This document shows positions 44,422 through 54,263 of a DNA stretch of 64,000 bases, piece after piece. The stretch is from Halicephalobus mephisto. Lineage: Eukaryota > Nematoda > Chromadorea > Rhabditida > Panagrolaimidae. The notes under the pieces were generated by a model. That model saw nothing but the letters and a program-made list of their open reading frames with translations. It did no database searches and was not told the DNA's origin. The DNA is taken from contig SWDT01000227.1 of the NCBI GenBank assembly GCA_009193035.1, forward strand, positions 62,001 to 126,000, in the 5' to 3' direction. The position numbers were made by a program, and so were the translations under genes. Position 1 is the stretch's first letter. Each line of letters begins with the position of its first letter.

Positions 44422-47400
44422 TTACAAACGCACTTCAATTAGTTTCATTACTAATGTTTTTATTTTAGCTGCCATGTCCGAAAAGTCGTTAGTATCATCC
44501 CTCCATATGTGAGTCAGAAGTAACTGCAAGATCGGTTCCAATTCTCCAAGTGGGACGTCATTCGTGATGTCCAAAGAAACAATTCCATGTTGTAGGAACA
44601 TTGCCGCCAATTGTCTCATCGCCGACATTTTGCTGTTCAACATCGTTGTTAACAACTCTGCAGCTTTTTTGAAAACTTTAGATTTGATATTACATTGGAA
44701 CATGTAATGCATCGCTTCCATGGCTGCTTTCTTGACGTTCACAGGCCCACAATAAGTTAGTGATTTCAATTTGTCCGTAATTTCCACCAAAGCCGGATAA
44801 TCATCAGGGTTCTCTTCAACTTTGTAGAAACATCCTTCTCCAAAAAGCCGTCCAAATGCTTTAATAGGAGACAACATTTCAGTTTTGTTTGGAGCTTCAT
44901 TCAATTGCTGCAGTATTAATTCAAAAAATTCATTACTTTCCTAAAAATTTCTATTAAAAACTTTTAAAAATCCAAAACTAACTTCGGGAAATTTCTTAAA
45001 ATGCATTTGAAGCTGATCTAGGCCCAAATTCTGCACCCACCAGCTAGATTCACCACCTATGGATCTTATTAATCCCAAAATCACTGGAGGTCTATAACTT
45101 TTCGACGACAATAACGGAGTCAAAGGTGCAAATCCATCAATTCTCCATTTAACTCCTTCTTTACCAAAAACAGATTGAAGATATTCCCTATCTGGCATTT
45201 CTTTTAAATTTTCTTTTTCTAATAAAATTTTAATTGTACAAGCTGCAAATTCTCTTAACCCATCAATTCTTTCACAACATTGTTCCACAATTAAATATAT
45301 CGCTTTTCCAAGTTCTTCTTTTTTTAAATTTCCTTCTATTTCAAAAACAGGCAATAATTCTGCCAAAGCTCCCATTGCTGCCATTCTTACGTGTTGTCCA
45401 ACCAATCCGTGAATAGTTTTCGTATTGTCTCTGATCGCAATAAATAGACAATTTAATATTTTAAATTTATCTATATTTTCCGATCCAACAATTTGGGCAA
45501 CTTTAGAAATCGAATTAATTGCTGCCGATCTTGCATATACCCATCTGTGAAAAGATTCCCTAAAAAATTAAATCATATATGAAATTTTTTAAATTCTTAC
45601 TCTTGAACCATAGTTATTAAATTTTCGATAATTTCTTCTGATATATTTTTCTTTTTTAGTAAATTAACCGGAATAAATCCTAATCCATTTGCAGATCCTA
45701 TTCTTTCATGTTCATATTCAATACTTTTCAACTTTAGAAAATAATTTTGAAGAACATTTTCAAATATATTCATTCTTTTTTCATCAGAATAATACCACAT
45801 TAATTGTTTCAATGCTTCTTGTCCACTTTCCCTCGTTTCTGGATTCAAATCTGACGCAATACGGTCTGCAATCTTGTGCCATTCAACCAACTCTCTGTCT
45901 TCTAGATCCAATTTCGTCACAGAAAAACTTTCAATAACAACAGCCACAGCTCTAAGGATCAACTGAGATCCAACCGTTAAGGCCGAATTGTAATTCTTCG
46001 CTAAAACAGTAATTAGATTCTTCAATTCCGAAAGTTCTTTAATTTCCAAAATATCAAACGATTCCGATTCATGTAATCCTCTGACAACTCCTCCCAAAGC
46101 CAACAACGATCCTTGTTTAACGTCAATAATAGGAGACTGTAGGTTCTTCATCAATTTCGGAATCACAACTTCAACCACATGATTAGGATTAAATTTCGCC
46201 AAATTTTTCAGAGAATTAGCCGCTAAAAAACGGATTTTCTCTTGAAAATGCGTAACAAAAACTTCAGAAAGGGAATCCAACATCGGGATAACATATTCCT
46301 CATATTGTGCAACGTCCAAACAAAGAGATTCATAACAATACTCCAGTCTAGTTACTGTTTGATAATCCACCATAGTATTCAAAACAATTCCATGCGGGAA
46401 TCCTTTATTTCTTCCAACATTTTCCTAAAAAATTAAATTAAATTAAAATTCCCTTAAAAATTTTTTATTTTCATAGAAAATTTCACATTTCCATTAAATT
46501 TTTTCTTCTAAAAAATCTTAAATATCTCTAAAAAATTAAAATCCTTCTAAAACTTAAAATTTTATCAAAATTCTGTTAAAATTCAACTTTTTCTAAAATT
46601 TCATTAAAATATAAATTTCTTTAAAATTCCAAAATTCTATTAAAATTCAACTTTTTCTAAAATTTCAAAATTCTATCAAAATTTAAATTTTTCTAAAATT
46701 TCAAAATCCAAACCTGAAAAGCAGCACTGGCAGCTCTTCTTACATTGACAGATCTATCGAACAAAGCAGTAACAATCAAATTAGATGCCAATTTTTCCAA
46801 AAACGGTATCATTAACTTCGGTTCAAAACCTCTAGCAAAAGCCCAACAAATATAACAAGCAGCATCTCTCACATTAATCGCCGTTGCTCTAGCGTTATCT
46901 TCAAATATTAGAGCTTTCGAAACAAGATCCATTATAATTGATAATTTTCCAGGCAAAATACATCCTCTTTGAGATAATTCAGCTACAGCCATCGCTCCAC
47001 CGTGCCAATCACCTGCAGAAGCTGATATTGTAAAATTACTGTTTAAAATTTCCGAAATTACTTCATCTGCTTCTTTCTGAGGCAATCTTGCCGAAATTCT
47101 TCCTATTCCTTTAGCTGCCGATGACCTTACACCATTTTCTCTGTCTCGAATTCCTGTTAATAAACAATTCAAAATTTTCTGAATAAATACAGTAATTTGG
47201 TTATCCAAAACAGGTTCATCTTCTTCGTTTTCTTCTTCTGATGATTTTTTTGATTCTTCTTCAATTCCTGCCAATTTCAAATTTTCTTCAAGAGATCTAA
47301 CTCCACATCTGTACCTCCAGGAAGCAGGTTTCGGTTTCAAATAAATCAAGGCAATTCTTTGAACAAGTTTCACTGTCTGTAATCTAGCGCCTGTGTTTTC

Positions 47401-48920
47401 AGAATTCAATTCCATATAATCCTTCAATTCCTCCAGTATCCTGCTACCGTATTTAGCTAGCTCGTTCCTTTTTCCCTAAAATAACAATTCCTTTATTCCA
47501 CCTATATATCAAAGCAAAATTGCCAAGCACTATTACCACATATATTTAACGTACGTGAGGGCTTTTTGGTCCTTTCTCTCCCTCACTATATAAGGGCAGC
47601 TAACAATCACCACATAAAAACCATAAATAGCTTTTTCGCAAGTAGTCTCGAAAGGAATTTCTAGAACTTTTCAAAAACCAAAGTAACCTAAAATTCCTAT
47701 TTTGTTTCATTATTCGTAACAACTTATGTAAAAAATTCAAACTAAGTTCTAGTACGAAATAATCTCGAAGGAAATTTCCAGAAACAAAACTAGCCTAAAA
47801 TTTTCGTCTTGCACGATGGTTATTTCCTAATCTTATGATTTCATAATTACTCATATGTTGCAAAAACCATATATGAATTTCTCTGCAAAATGGTTTTGGA
47901 ATTTCCAAAAACAAAACTAGCCTAAAATTCCAGTTTTCTATGGTAGCGATTTCGTAATTAATTTTTCAGAACTATTCCTACCTAAATAAATCCAGACCTT
48001 TCTCAATTAAAAAATATAAAGTACAAAACCCTCTATTCATGCTTAAAAGTTAATTTCCATATATGAAAATCTCCAAAAAACCACAACACTAATTTCTCAA
48101 AAAAATTTAAAATTCTTACTTTTTTAAAAATCGCTGAAACAAGTTGCAAATCAGAAATTTGAAGACTAAAATCAACTATTATTTCTTGATTTTTCAGTCT
48201 TTCCAAACATCCATCAATAACAGGCTCAAGAAGTTCAGAATTATCCTCGTGTCTAGTCAAAGTTTCGGCCAAAGTCAAACATGCAAATTTTCCAAAATCC
48301 TTTCTTAATCCCATTAGACAATTCGTAATTCTCATAGGATAGCTTATTTCATCATCATTTGCAAAAGTATGAAAATCAAACGGATTTCTACAAACAATCA
48401 TGAACCAAACAAGTAACATTTTAATCGCTTCCGATTCCAATTCACTAAAGTTAGATTTCATCGAATAAGCTTCAAGAAGATTCAGAATCTTAGGCAACAA
48501 AAATACTTCATGAGGAAGAAATCTAATAACAGTCTTGTAGCCTCTCACAGTAGTAACCACCTTCAACAACACCAGCGACAATATAGACTTATGTTTTAAA
48601 ATTTTTTCTTCATCTTCCGGAATTTCAACATGCGAAACCAGAGTCTCAACAAGTTCAATTATAATTTTGTCCAAAAGCGCAGGATCATCATGATAAAGTT
48701 CCAGCAAAATCCTAAACCTTGGAATCTAAAATTTTACCTAAATTTAAAAAACACTCAAAAAACCCACATGAATTCCATCCAGATTCCTGTCGTCCTCCAA
48801 TTTGAACGATGGTACCCCGTTTGCCAAAGCTAAAATTTCTTCTCCATGAGCTGGATCCAATTGCAAAGGAGTAATGGCGACAAATACTTCATCTGGTCCA
48901 AATTTACTTTTCTTTGACAT
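44422..48920 (-). CDS. TBCD: Tubulin-specific chaperone D (tubulin cofactor D)
   Basis: Six exons (48768-48920, 48120-48725, 46714-47475, 45601-46424, 44983-45559 and 44422-44940, read right to left) agree in phase and encode 1146 residues, against 1192 in human TBCD. Cofactor D captures beta-tubulin and, with cofactors C and E, assembles alpha/beta dimers and acts as a GAP on tubulin. The protein is an all-helical HEAT/armadillo array. Blocks nearly identical to other animals include DWHGGAMAVAELSQRG, NVRDAACYICWAFARGFEP and RRAASAAFQENVGR across the exon 3/4 junction, FKKGKR across exon 2/3, and WRYRCGVRSLEENL. The start is 1 nt downstream of a TTTTAG acceptor. The uba-2 stop lies only 136 nt upstream, consistent with an operon. 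The gene seems intact. Confidence 0.96.
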
Positions 48921-48930
48921 TCTAAAACAC
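48921..48930 (-). other. Likely SL acceptor for TBCD
   Basis: On the - strand GTTTTAG ends at 48922, leaving a single A before the ATG. The upstream uba-2 stop is 133 nt away. There is no room for a promoter, so trans-splicing within an operon is the simplest reading. Confidence 0.65.
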
Positions 48931-49055
48931 ACAATACAAAAATTATATACAATAACACCAAGTATAAAAGCCAAATTTCAATGGCTAATCTACATAACAA
49001 AGATATCGTAATTGCAAATGTTCAAACATCGGGAAATAAGAAATAATCACAAGAC

Positions 49056-50902
49056 TCAAACTTCAATACGAGATCGTTTTGTGTCCACGACTTCTTCGCT
49101 TGACTGCAAAGCCCTCTTCCTAGTCTTCAAATCCACATCCATCGATTCTTCTGGATCTCTTCCAGGAGCCTTGATTTCATATTGTTGTTCGTCAAACTCA
49201 GAATTATGATGAATAACAATATTGAAAGAGAAATCTTGAATAACATCTTCGCATTTGAGAAGACTGCCGTTCTTGATTCCAACGTTCCCAACAGTGAGCT
49301 CTGAATTGACATCTTCATCGGCAGAAATGTAAATCTTAAAATCAACGACGTCAGAAACGTCAGGCTCGACAACGCTTAGTCCTTTCTTTAGAACTTGGTT
49401 GTTGAAAGTTGTCAATTTCATCAAGTCAGCATTCAAAAAGACTTGGACAGGCTTATTGTCACCAGAACAGACAAAGCAGTTGGGATTTGGGGGATTAGCA
49501 GCACTAGAAGAAACCAATCGTCCAGCAATGGTTTTATTAGACGTGTACACGGTCCTAAGATCCGTTATTTTCCCGCTTCTGAGCATCCGGATAGCTTCGA
49601 CAACAACCATTCCAGCGACCATAGCATTTGTGGTTGCAATTGCAGGGATGATATTACCAGCCATAGCTGAAAAGACTGATTTAGAAGCTTCAAACAACTC
49701 AAAAAACCTACATTTTATTTCGAAAATTGATTTCATCGGGATATGGAATATATGAGCTCGAATATTGGCCACGGCAGCAACAAAGTTCATAGCAACCTCG
49801 TCGTCCTTGTCCCAGAAAAGAACATTGCCGTCTTTCTCGGCGTCTTTGAACCTTCTTCCGAGGGCTTGCACCGTTCCACTGAACATTCCTTCCCAGGTCT
49901 GCACAGGATAGATTTTATTGACATCATTCGCTCCGGCGGCTGAGTTTCCTTCCCAAGTCATGGGGACAGGGTGACGACGGTCTTTCCACAGACTTTCCAA
50001 AGTCAGAAGATAGAGGATGTCCTTCTGGAAGAGCTTGTTGAAGATCGACTCGGGGTCGTAGTTGGATTCAGCCGCAATCACTCTGACGGACTTGCCTAAT
50101 GTGGACCCGGAAGACCCATTGGCCGTCCCGTTTTCGGCTTTCCCGTTGGTTCCGTTACTTTCGACTGTTCGAGCTTCGTTTTCGGATATCCTCGATTCAT
50201 CGGGCGAAACTTCGTCGTCTGCATCCGCTTCGCCAAATAACTGATTAAAAGCCGCTTTGGCCCAGACGACGCAATGAATATGTTCAGAAGGCGTATTCCG
50301 AATCGTGCATCCAGGGAAAGTTGTTTGTTTTGGTTTCTCCAAGCACTCAAAGCACTCCGTTTTTCCCTTTATAATTGGAAACACATTGCCCTTGTACCCA
50401 GCAGATCCACTCTCGAACAACGGAACATCAGCATTCAGACAGAGACGGTTGACGTGGGCTCGAGCAGTCAAGTTGTCCAATGCGTTGAACACCAGTGTGA
50501 ATTTCTTGAAGAAATCAATGTCGTATTTATCGCTGAAACAGTAATTTAAGGGAATTGATGTGACTGAAATCCTTACCTGATGATAGACCCATGGTCAAAT
50601 GTGATGTCGATTTCAGGATTCATAGATTTCACGGCCGCAGACGCAACTTCCGCCTTGGACTTCCCGACATGTTCCTTTCTGAATAAAAATTGACGGTTCA
50701 AGTTGCTAATGTCAATCGTATCCAAATCAATCTAGGGAATGTATATTATTACTTAAAAAGGCTGAAATCAACTTACAACATGGATCTTGGTAAATCCAGA
50801 AAGAACCAAGTTTTTCAACAATTCGCACCCAATGCCGCCGGCTCCCACCACGAGAATCGGCTGTTTGAGTGATGCAACGAAAGCTGCGTCCTTCCAAGTC
50901 AT
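49056..50902 (-). CDS. uba-2: SUMO-activating enzyme subunit 2 (UBA2)
   Basis: Four exons (50777-50902, 50577-50731, 49712-50532 and 49056-49666, read right to left) agree in phase and encode 570 residues. UBA2 is the catalytic half of the SUMO E1. It adenylates SUMO with AOS1 and then forms a thioester before transfer to UBC9. The nucleotide-binding Gly motif GAGGIG is at 20-25. [17 protein letters not shown] follows. The catalytic cysteine is Cys169, in [11 protein letters not shown]. Zinc-binding CxxC pairs are at 154/157 and 431/434. The ubiquitin-fold domain follows, and then a basic C-terminus ([14 protein letters not shown]) that may be a nuclear signal. The last intron is 45 nt, in frame and stop-free. 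A low-complexity Asn/Gly/Glu insertion sits after EVSPDESR. It is the probable first cistron of an operon with TBCD and TFIIA gamma. Confidence 0.97.
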
Positions 50903-50911
50903 CTGGAATAA
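50903..50911 (-). other. Likely SL acceptor abutting the uba-2 start
   Basis: On the - strand TTATTCCAG ends immediately before the ATG at 50902. No upstream exon is apparent. Confidence 0.65.
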
Positions 50912-51039
50912 CAAAGATTACAAGAAATATTCGAGATAAAAACGGAATTTAAAAACACGTCCAAATAATGAAATCAGTGAATTCAAAAAGAAACCGAAAG
51001 CGAAAACGGGCTCCCGGCACGAAAGTCAGGCGCACTTTT

Positions 51040-51465
51040 TGTAGTTTTGGCGGGAGTTCTCACTCTTTCTCTTTCTGCCGTCTTTGAACAGTTGCGCGCC
51101 TTTATTTCGTTTTTCCATATTTTTTGTTATTTAATTTCCATATTTTACCCACTACCGTCCTCATCACGTCCAATCCGTCGGGAACTGCGGTATCTCGCTT
51201 TCTCGACCTCAGAGCACTGAGATTTTATATGAAACACCCATATTTCGCAATTTTCGGCGGGAGTTTTCGTTCTTCCATATTTAACTAGTTTCGCGCTTTT
51301 ATTTCCCTGCTTTTATATCACTCGATCCTCATATTTCATATATCGCGTCCAATCTTCCGATAACTACATCATACCCCTTTCTCGGCTTTTCCTGATTCCA
51401 TAGTACTCGAATTTGTATGGAAAGCTCGTATTTCGTGATTTTGGCGGGAATTTCCTTCACAAGAC
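51040..51465. promoter_or_regulatory. Divergent uba-2/cks-1 promoter with duplicated E2F-like and CCAAT motifs
   Basis: E2F-type words TTTTGGCGGGAG, TTTCGGCGGGAG and TTTTGGCGGGAA occur at about 51045, 51252 and 51438, all in the same orientation. The sequence after each of the first two is also repeated: a TCGCGCYTTTATTTC word, TTCCATAT, a CGTCCAAT CCAAT-box (51167-51174 and 51346-51353) and a CTTTCTCG word. This makes a tandem promoter module of about 190-205 bp with two full copies and one partial copy. E2F plus CCAAT architecture is standard for animal cell-cycle promoters. Confidence 0.65.
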
Positions 51466-51484
51466 TAAATCATTTCGTAATTTT

Positions 51485-51496
51485 GTTTCAGTTCAG
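51485..51496 (+). other. Likely tandem SL acceptors of cks-1
   Basis: GTTTCAG ends at 51491 and a second TTCAG ends at 51496. They lie 18 and 13 nt upstream of the ATG. Confidence 0.55.
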
Positions 51497-51509
51497 ACAA
51501 CAACTCAAA

Positions 51510-51832
51510 ATGAGTGAGGACGAATTTTACTACTCCGACAAGTATGAAGACGACACCTACGAATACAGGTATGATTGACTTTATTGGCCCCATGCGGTTT
51601 ACTTGGTTTTAGACATGTTCACATTCCCAAGGACATTGCGAAGAACGTTCCGAAGAACCGATTGATGTCCGAGACAGAATGGCGTAACTTGGGAATTCAG
51701 CAGAGTGTCGGATGGCAGCACTACATGATCCATGGTCCTGAACGTCATATCCTCCTGTTCAGGCGTCCCAAGCCTGGTGCTCAGAAACATGGAAAGTCGG
51801 TGACATCTAATGAAGTCGGAGTGCGTGGCTAA
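51510..51832 (+). CDS. cks-1: Cyclin-dependent kinase regulatory subunit (CKS1 family)
   Basis: Two exons, 51510-51568 and 51613-51832, are separated by a 44-nt intron, joined in phase 2, and encode 92 residues. CKS proteins bind CDK1/2 and a phosphothreonine on substrates, helping the kinase work processively in mitosis. The sequence is near-canonical: [21 protein letters not shown], then [15 protein letters not shown] and [17 protein letters not shown]. The phosphate-pocket Arg and Ser and the beta-hinge HGPE (usually HxPEPH) are present, with Gly and Arg replacing the usual residues at two positions. The tail after RRPKPG is longer than in vertebrates. It is the likely first gene of an operon with the BUD22-like gene. 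E2F-like motifs upstream fit S/G2 expression. Confidence 0.98.
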
Positions 51833-52041
51833 ATGCCTAGCTCATGCTTTAATTCTCCGGGAACGATTTCTGATGTAGTTTTGTATGGCAGTGACTGGTT
51901 CTCCTGCTTCTATGCAGCATTTGCAAAGCTTATTATTTGTTGATCCGTTTGCAAGGTGTAAATTTTGTTTTTATTGACTTTTTTAGATTACCCATATTCC
52001 ATGACTCTTGCACATAACGAGTCTCATCTGTGTTCATTATC

Positions 52042-52047
52042 AATAAA
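52042..52047 (+). terminator. Polyadenylation signal AATAAA of cks-1
   Basis: AATAAA lies within CAATAAACTCTATTG, 210 nt past the cks-1 stop and about 95 nt before the trans-splice acceptor of the next gene. Confidence 0.65.
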
Positions 52048-52132
52048 CTCTATTGAGAGCTTGTCATGTACTTTACACGTTGGAATACGTTTTGCTATTT
52101 GCTCGGATTTTTGGTTTTGTGATTCGATGGTT

Positions 52133-52141
52133 GTCTTTTAG
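52133..52141 (+). other. Likely SL2-type acceptor for the BUD22-like gene
   Basis: TGTCTTTTAG ends at 52141, 4 nt before the start codon. The preceding intercistronic stretch of about 90 nt contains U-rich words such as TTTTTGGTTTTGTG. The spacing to the cks-1 poly(A) signal matches nematode operons. Confidence 0.65.
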
Positions 52142-52145
52142 GAAA

Positions 52146-54062
52146 ATGGGTAAACAACTTACTGCTGAACTATTAAATGATAAGGTTTGTAACTTTGCGT
52201 GCCTTCGTATCAAAAGTGCTTTTTAGATCGTTACGCTTAGAAAAGTTGTTAAGATAGCTGAACGTAATCTCGTTGAAAAGATTGACAAAAATCTAAAAAC
52301 AACCAAAGATGTGACCGACGCTAAAAGAGTTAGAAGAGCCGGTAGAATGAAGGAAGAACGGGCCTTCATCACGGAAAAGAAGGTCGATGCTGATGAGGTT
52401 GCGAAGTTTGCTCTTCTGAACACAAAGTCATTGGTAGAATTGAATATTCAACCAAATACAAATGTTCGTGATAGGGTGTTGTATAAGCTTGCTACGGAGA
52501 AGGTTTTACTCAACGCAATTGATAAGATTCGAGAGGATTATCCTAACTGGTCCAAGGAAATTCCATTCCATCTTCAGCGTCTTGGTAAACGCTCTCATGC
52601 TGAAAAGACGAGTGAGTTGGAAGACACTCTTGCAGCAATTGGCAAGAAGAAAGCATCTGCTGATGATGGGCCAGCTGCGAAAAGAACCAAAGTTGTTGAA
52701 CCGGAATCTGATGAAGAGGAGGAAAGTGAAGATGAGGATATTGAGGTTGATGAAGCTGAGGATGAAGAAGCTGAAGACGAGGAAGATGAAGCTGAGGGGG
52801 AGGACGAAGATGAGGATGAAGAGGAGGTTGCTCCGCATGATGATAGTGCTCAGGTAGATTCTGATGCAGATGATCAAGAGGAACTTCCATATGCTCAACG
52901 CTTTGCGAAGGTTCAAAAGAAGAAGTTGGTCCCTGCTGAAGAGTAAGGTTTTACGTTTGATAATGCTGTATTTTTCGTTATTTGTAGTTCTGGTGACAAA
53001 AATACAAAGAGCAAGCCTGCTCTTGGACTCATCGACGATATGGCTGAGGAGGAGGATATGGATGAGGATATGTTTGAAGACGCCATGTTCGGAGCTGAAG
53101 ATGCAAGTGATGAAGATGAACTCGCAGAAGCAGAAGATGACGAATCTGTTGAGTCAATGGAAGTTGATGAATTGGTCGAGAAGAAAAAGCCTATCGTTAC
53201 GAAACCAGTGAAAGCGGTAGATACTCAAAAAGGAAAAAATGTTCCCGCTAAAGGTGCAAAAGGTACCAAGAATGACTCAACTGCTTTTGTTAAGAAAGTC
53301 AAGTTGGATGATTTAGTGCGCGCTCAAGAAAAAATCCCAACGAAGAAAAAGGGTGGAAATACTCAAGATGCTAAAATGACGTCTGCACCACCAAAGGGTG
53401 AGAGGAAAGTCAAGAAATTCCTCGCCAAGGATAGTGATGAGTCTGAAGAATCTGAAGAAGAACTCGCGATAGAGAAAAAACCCGTGCAAAAGAAGGGATT
53501 CTGGAAGGGCAAAGTTTCTGATGATGAAAGTGAAGAAGACGAAGCTTCTGGTAAGAATCAAGAAAGTAGAGTGGACCGGAAAGGTGGTCGGAATGATTTC
53601 GAAAGAAACCGAGGACGCGGTGGATTCAACCAAGGTCGTGGAAGAGGTGGAGATAACAATCGAGGAAACTTCCGAGGACGCGGACGAGGTGGAGACAACT
53701 ATAGAGGAAACTTCCGAGGACGTGGAAGTGGTGGAGACAACTATAGAGGAAACTTCCGAGGACGTGGAGATCAAAGAGGAGGCTTCCGAGGACGTGGAAG
53801 CGGTGGAGATCATCACAGAGGAGGCTTCCGAGGACGTGGAGGCGACTCTGGTGGATTCCGCGGTCGTGGTGGAGGATTTCGTGGACATGGCGGATCTCCT
53901 GGAAGAGGAGGCGGAGGAAACAGAGGCAGAGGTAATCAGCAGCGTGGTGGTAGGTTCAATGCCAACGAAGAGAAGGTTCATCCTAGTTGGGCCGCGAGGC
54001 AGCAGCAGAAGGCTGGTCAAGGCGGCACCCCCCAAGGTAAAAGAATTGTCTTTGATGATTAG
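52146..54062 (+). CDS. BUD22/SRFBP1-like ribosome-biogenesis protein with RGG tail
   Basis: Three exons, 52146-52184, 52227-52942 and 52988-54062, agree in phase and encode 609 residues. The N-terminal helical region (VTLRKVVKIAERNLVEKIDKN, then DRVLYKLATEKVLLNAI) matches the BUD22/SRFBP1 domain. In yeast BUD22 is needed for 18S rRNA maturation, and SRFBP1 (p49/STRAP) is its animal relative. Residues about 170-225 and 270-310 are strongly acidic, typical of nucleolar proteins. Residues about 445-580 form an RGG/GGF-rich RNA-binding tail (GNFRGRG units). The C-terminus KVHPSWAARQQQ ... KRIVFDD is the family's terminal motif. I know of no RGG block of this size in other members, so the insertion between acidic region and terminal motif is unusual. 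The DNA of the RGG block is a GAGGACGTGGA-type repeat. Confidence 0.86.
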
Positions 54063-54263
54063 GTTATCTGTCTATTTGTTGTTGATTTTATGAAAATTTA
54101 TTTGGAAAACTAAATTTTTGAAATTGCAAAATTTGACAGTGCGAGTTGAAAGACTCCATCTGAAGTCGAAAGAATTCTTTGAAAGAACATGGTTAGAAAT
54201 CTGGCTCTGCTTTGTACAGCTTTCGAAGGAAGTGAATACTTGAGAAGAGGAACTGAAAGACGC

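Noticed and set aside
47575..47610. TATATAAGGG-like TATA box inside TBCD intron 2
   Set aside because: There is no downstream gene or start site on either strand within reach, so it is probably chance in AT-rich DNA.
53313..54035. 240-codon - strand frame rich in Ser/Thr
   Set aside because: It is the antisense shadow of the RGG/acidic coding region of the BU22-like gene, which has strong family motifs on the + strand.
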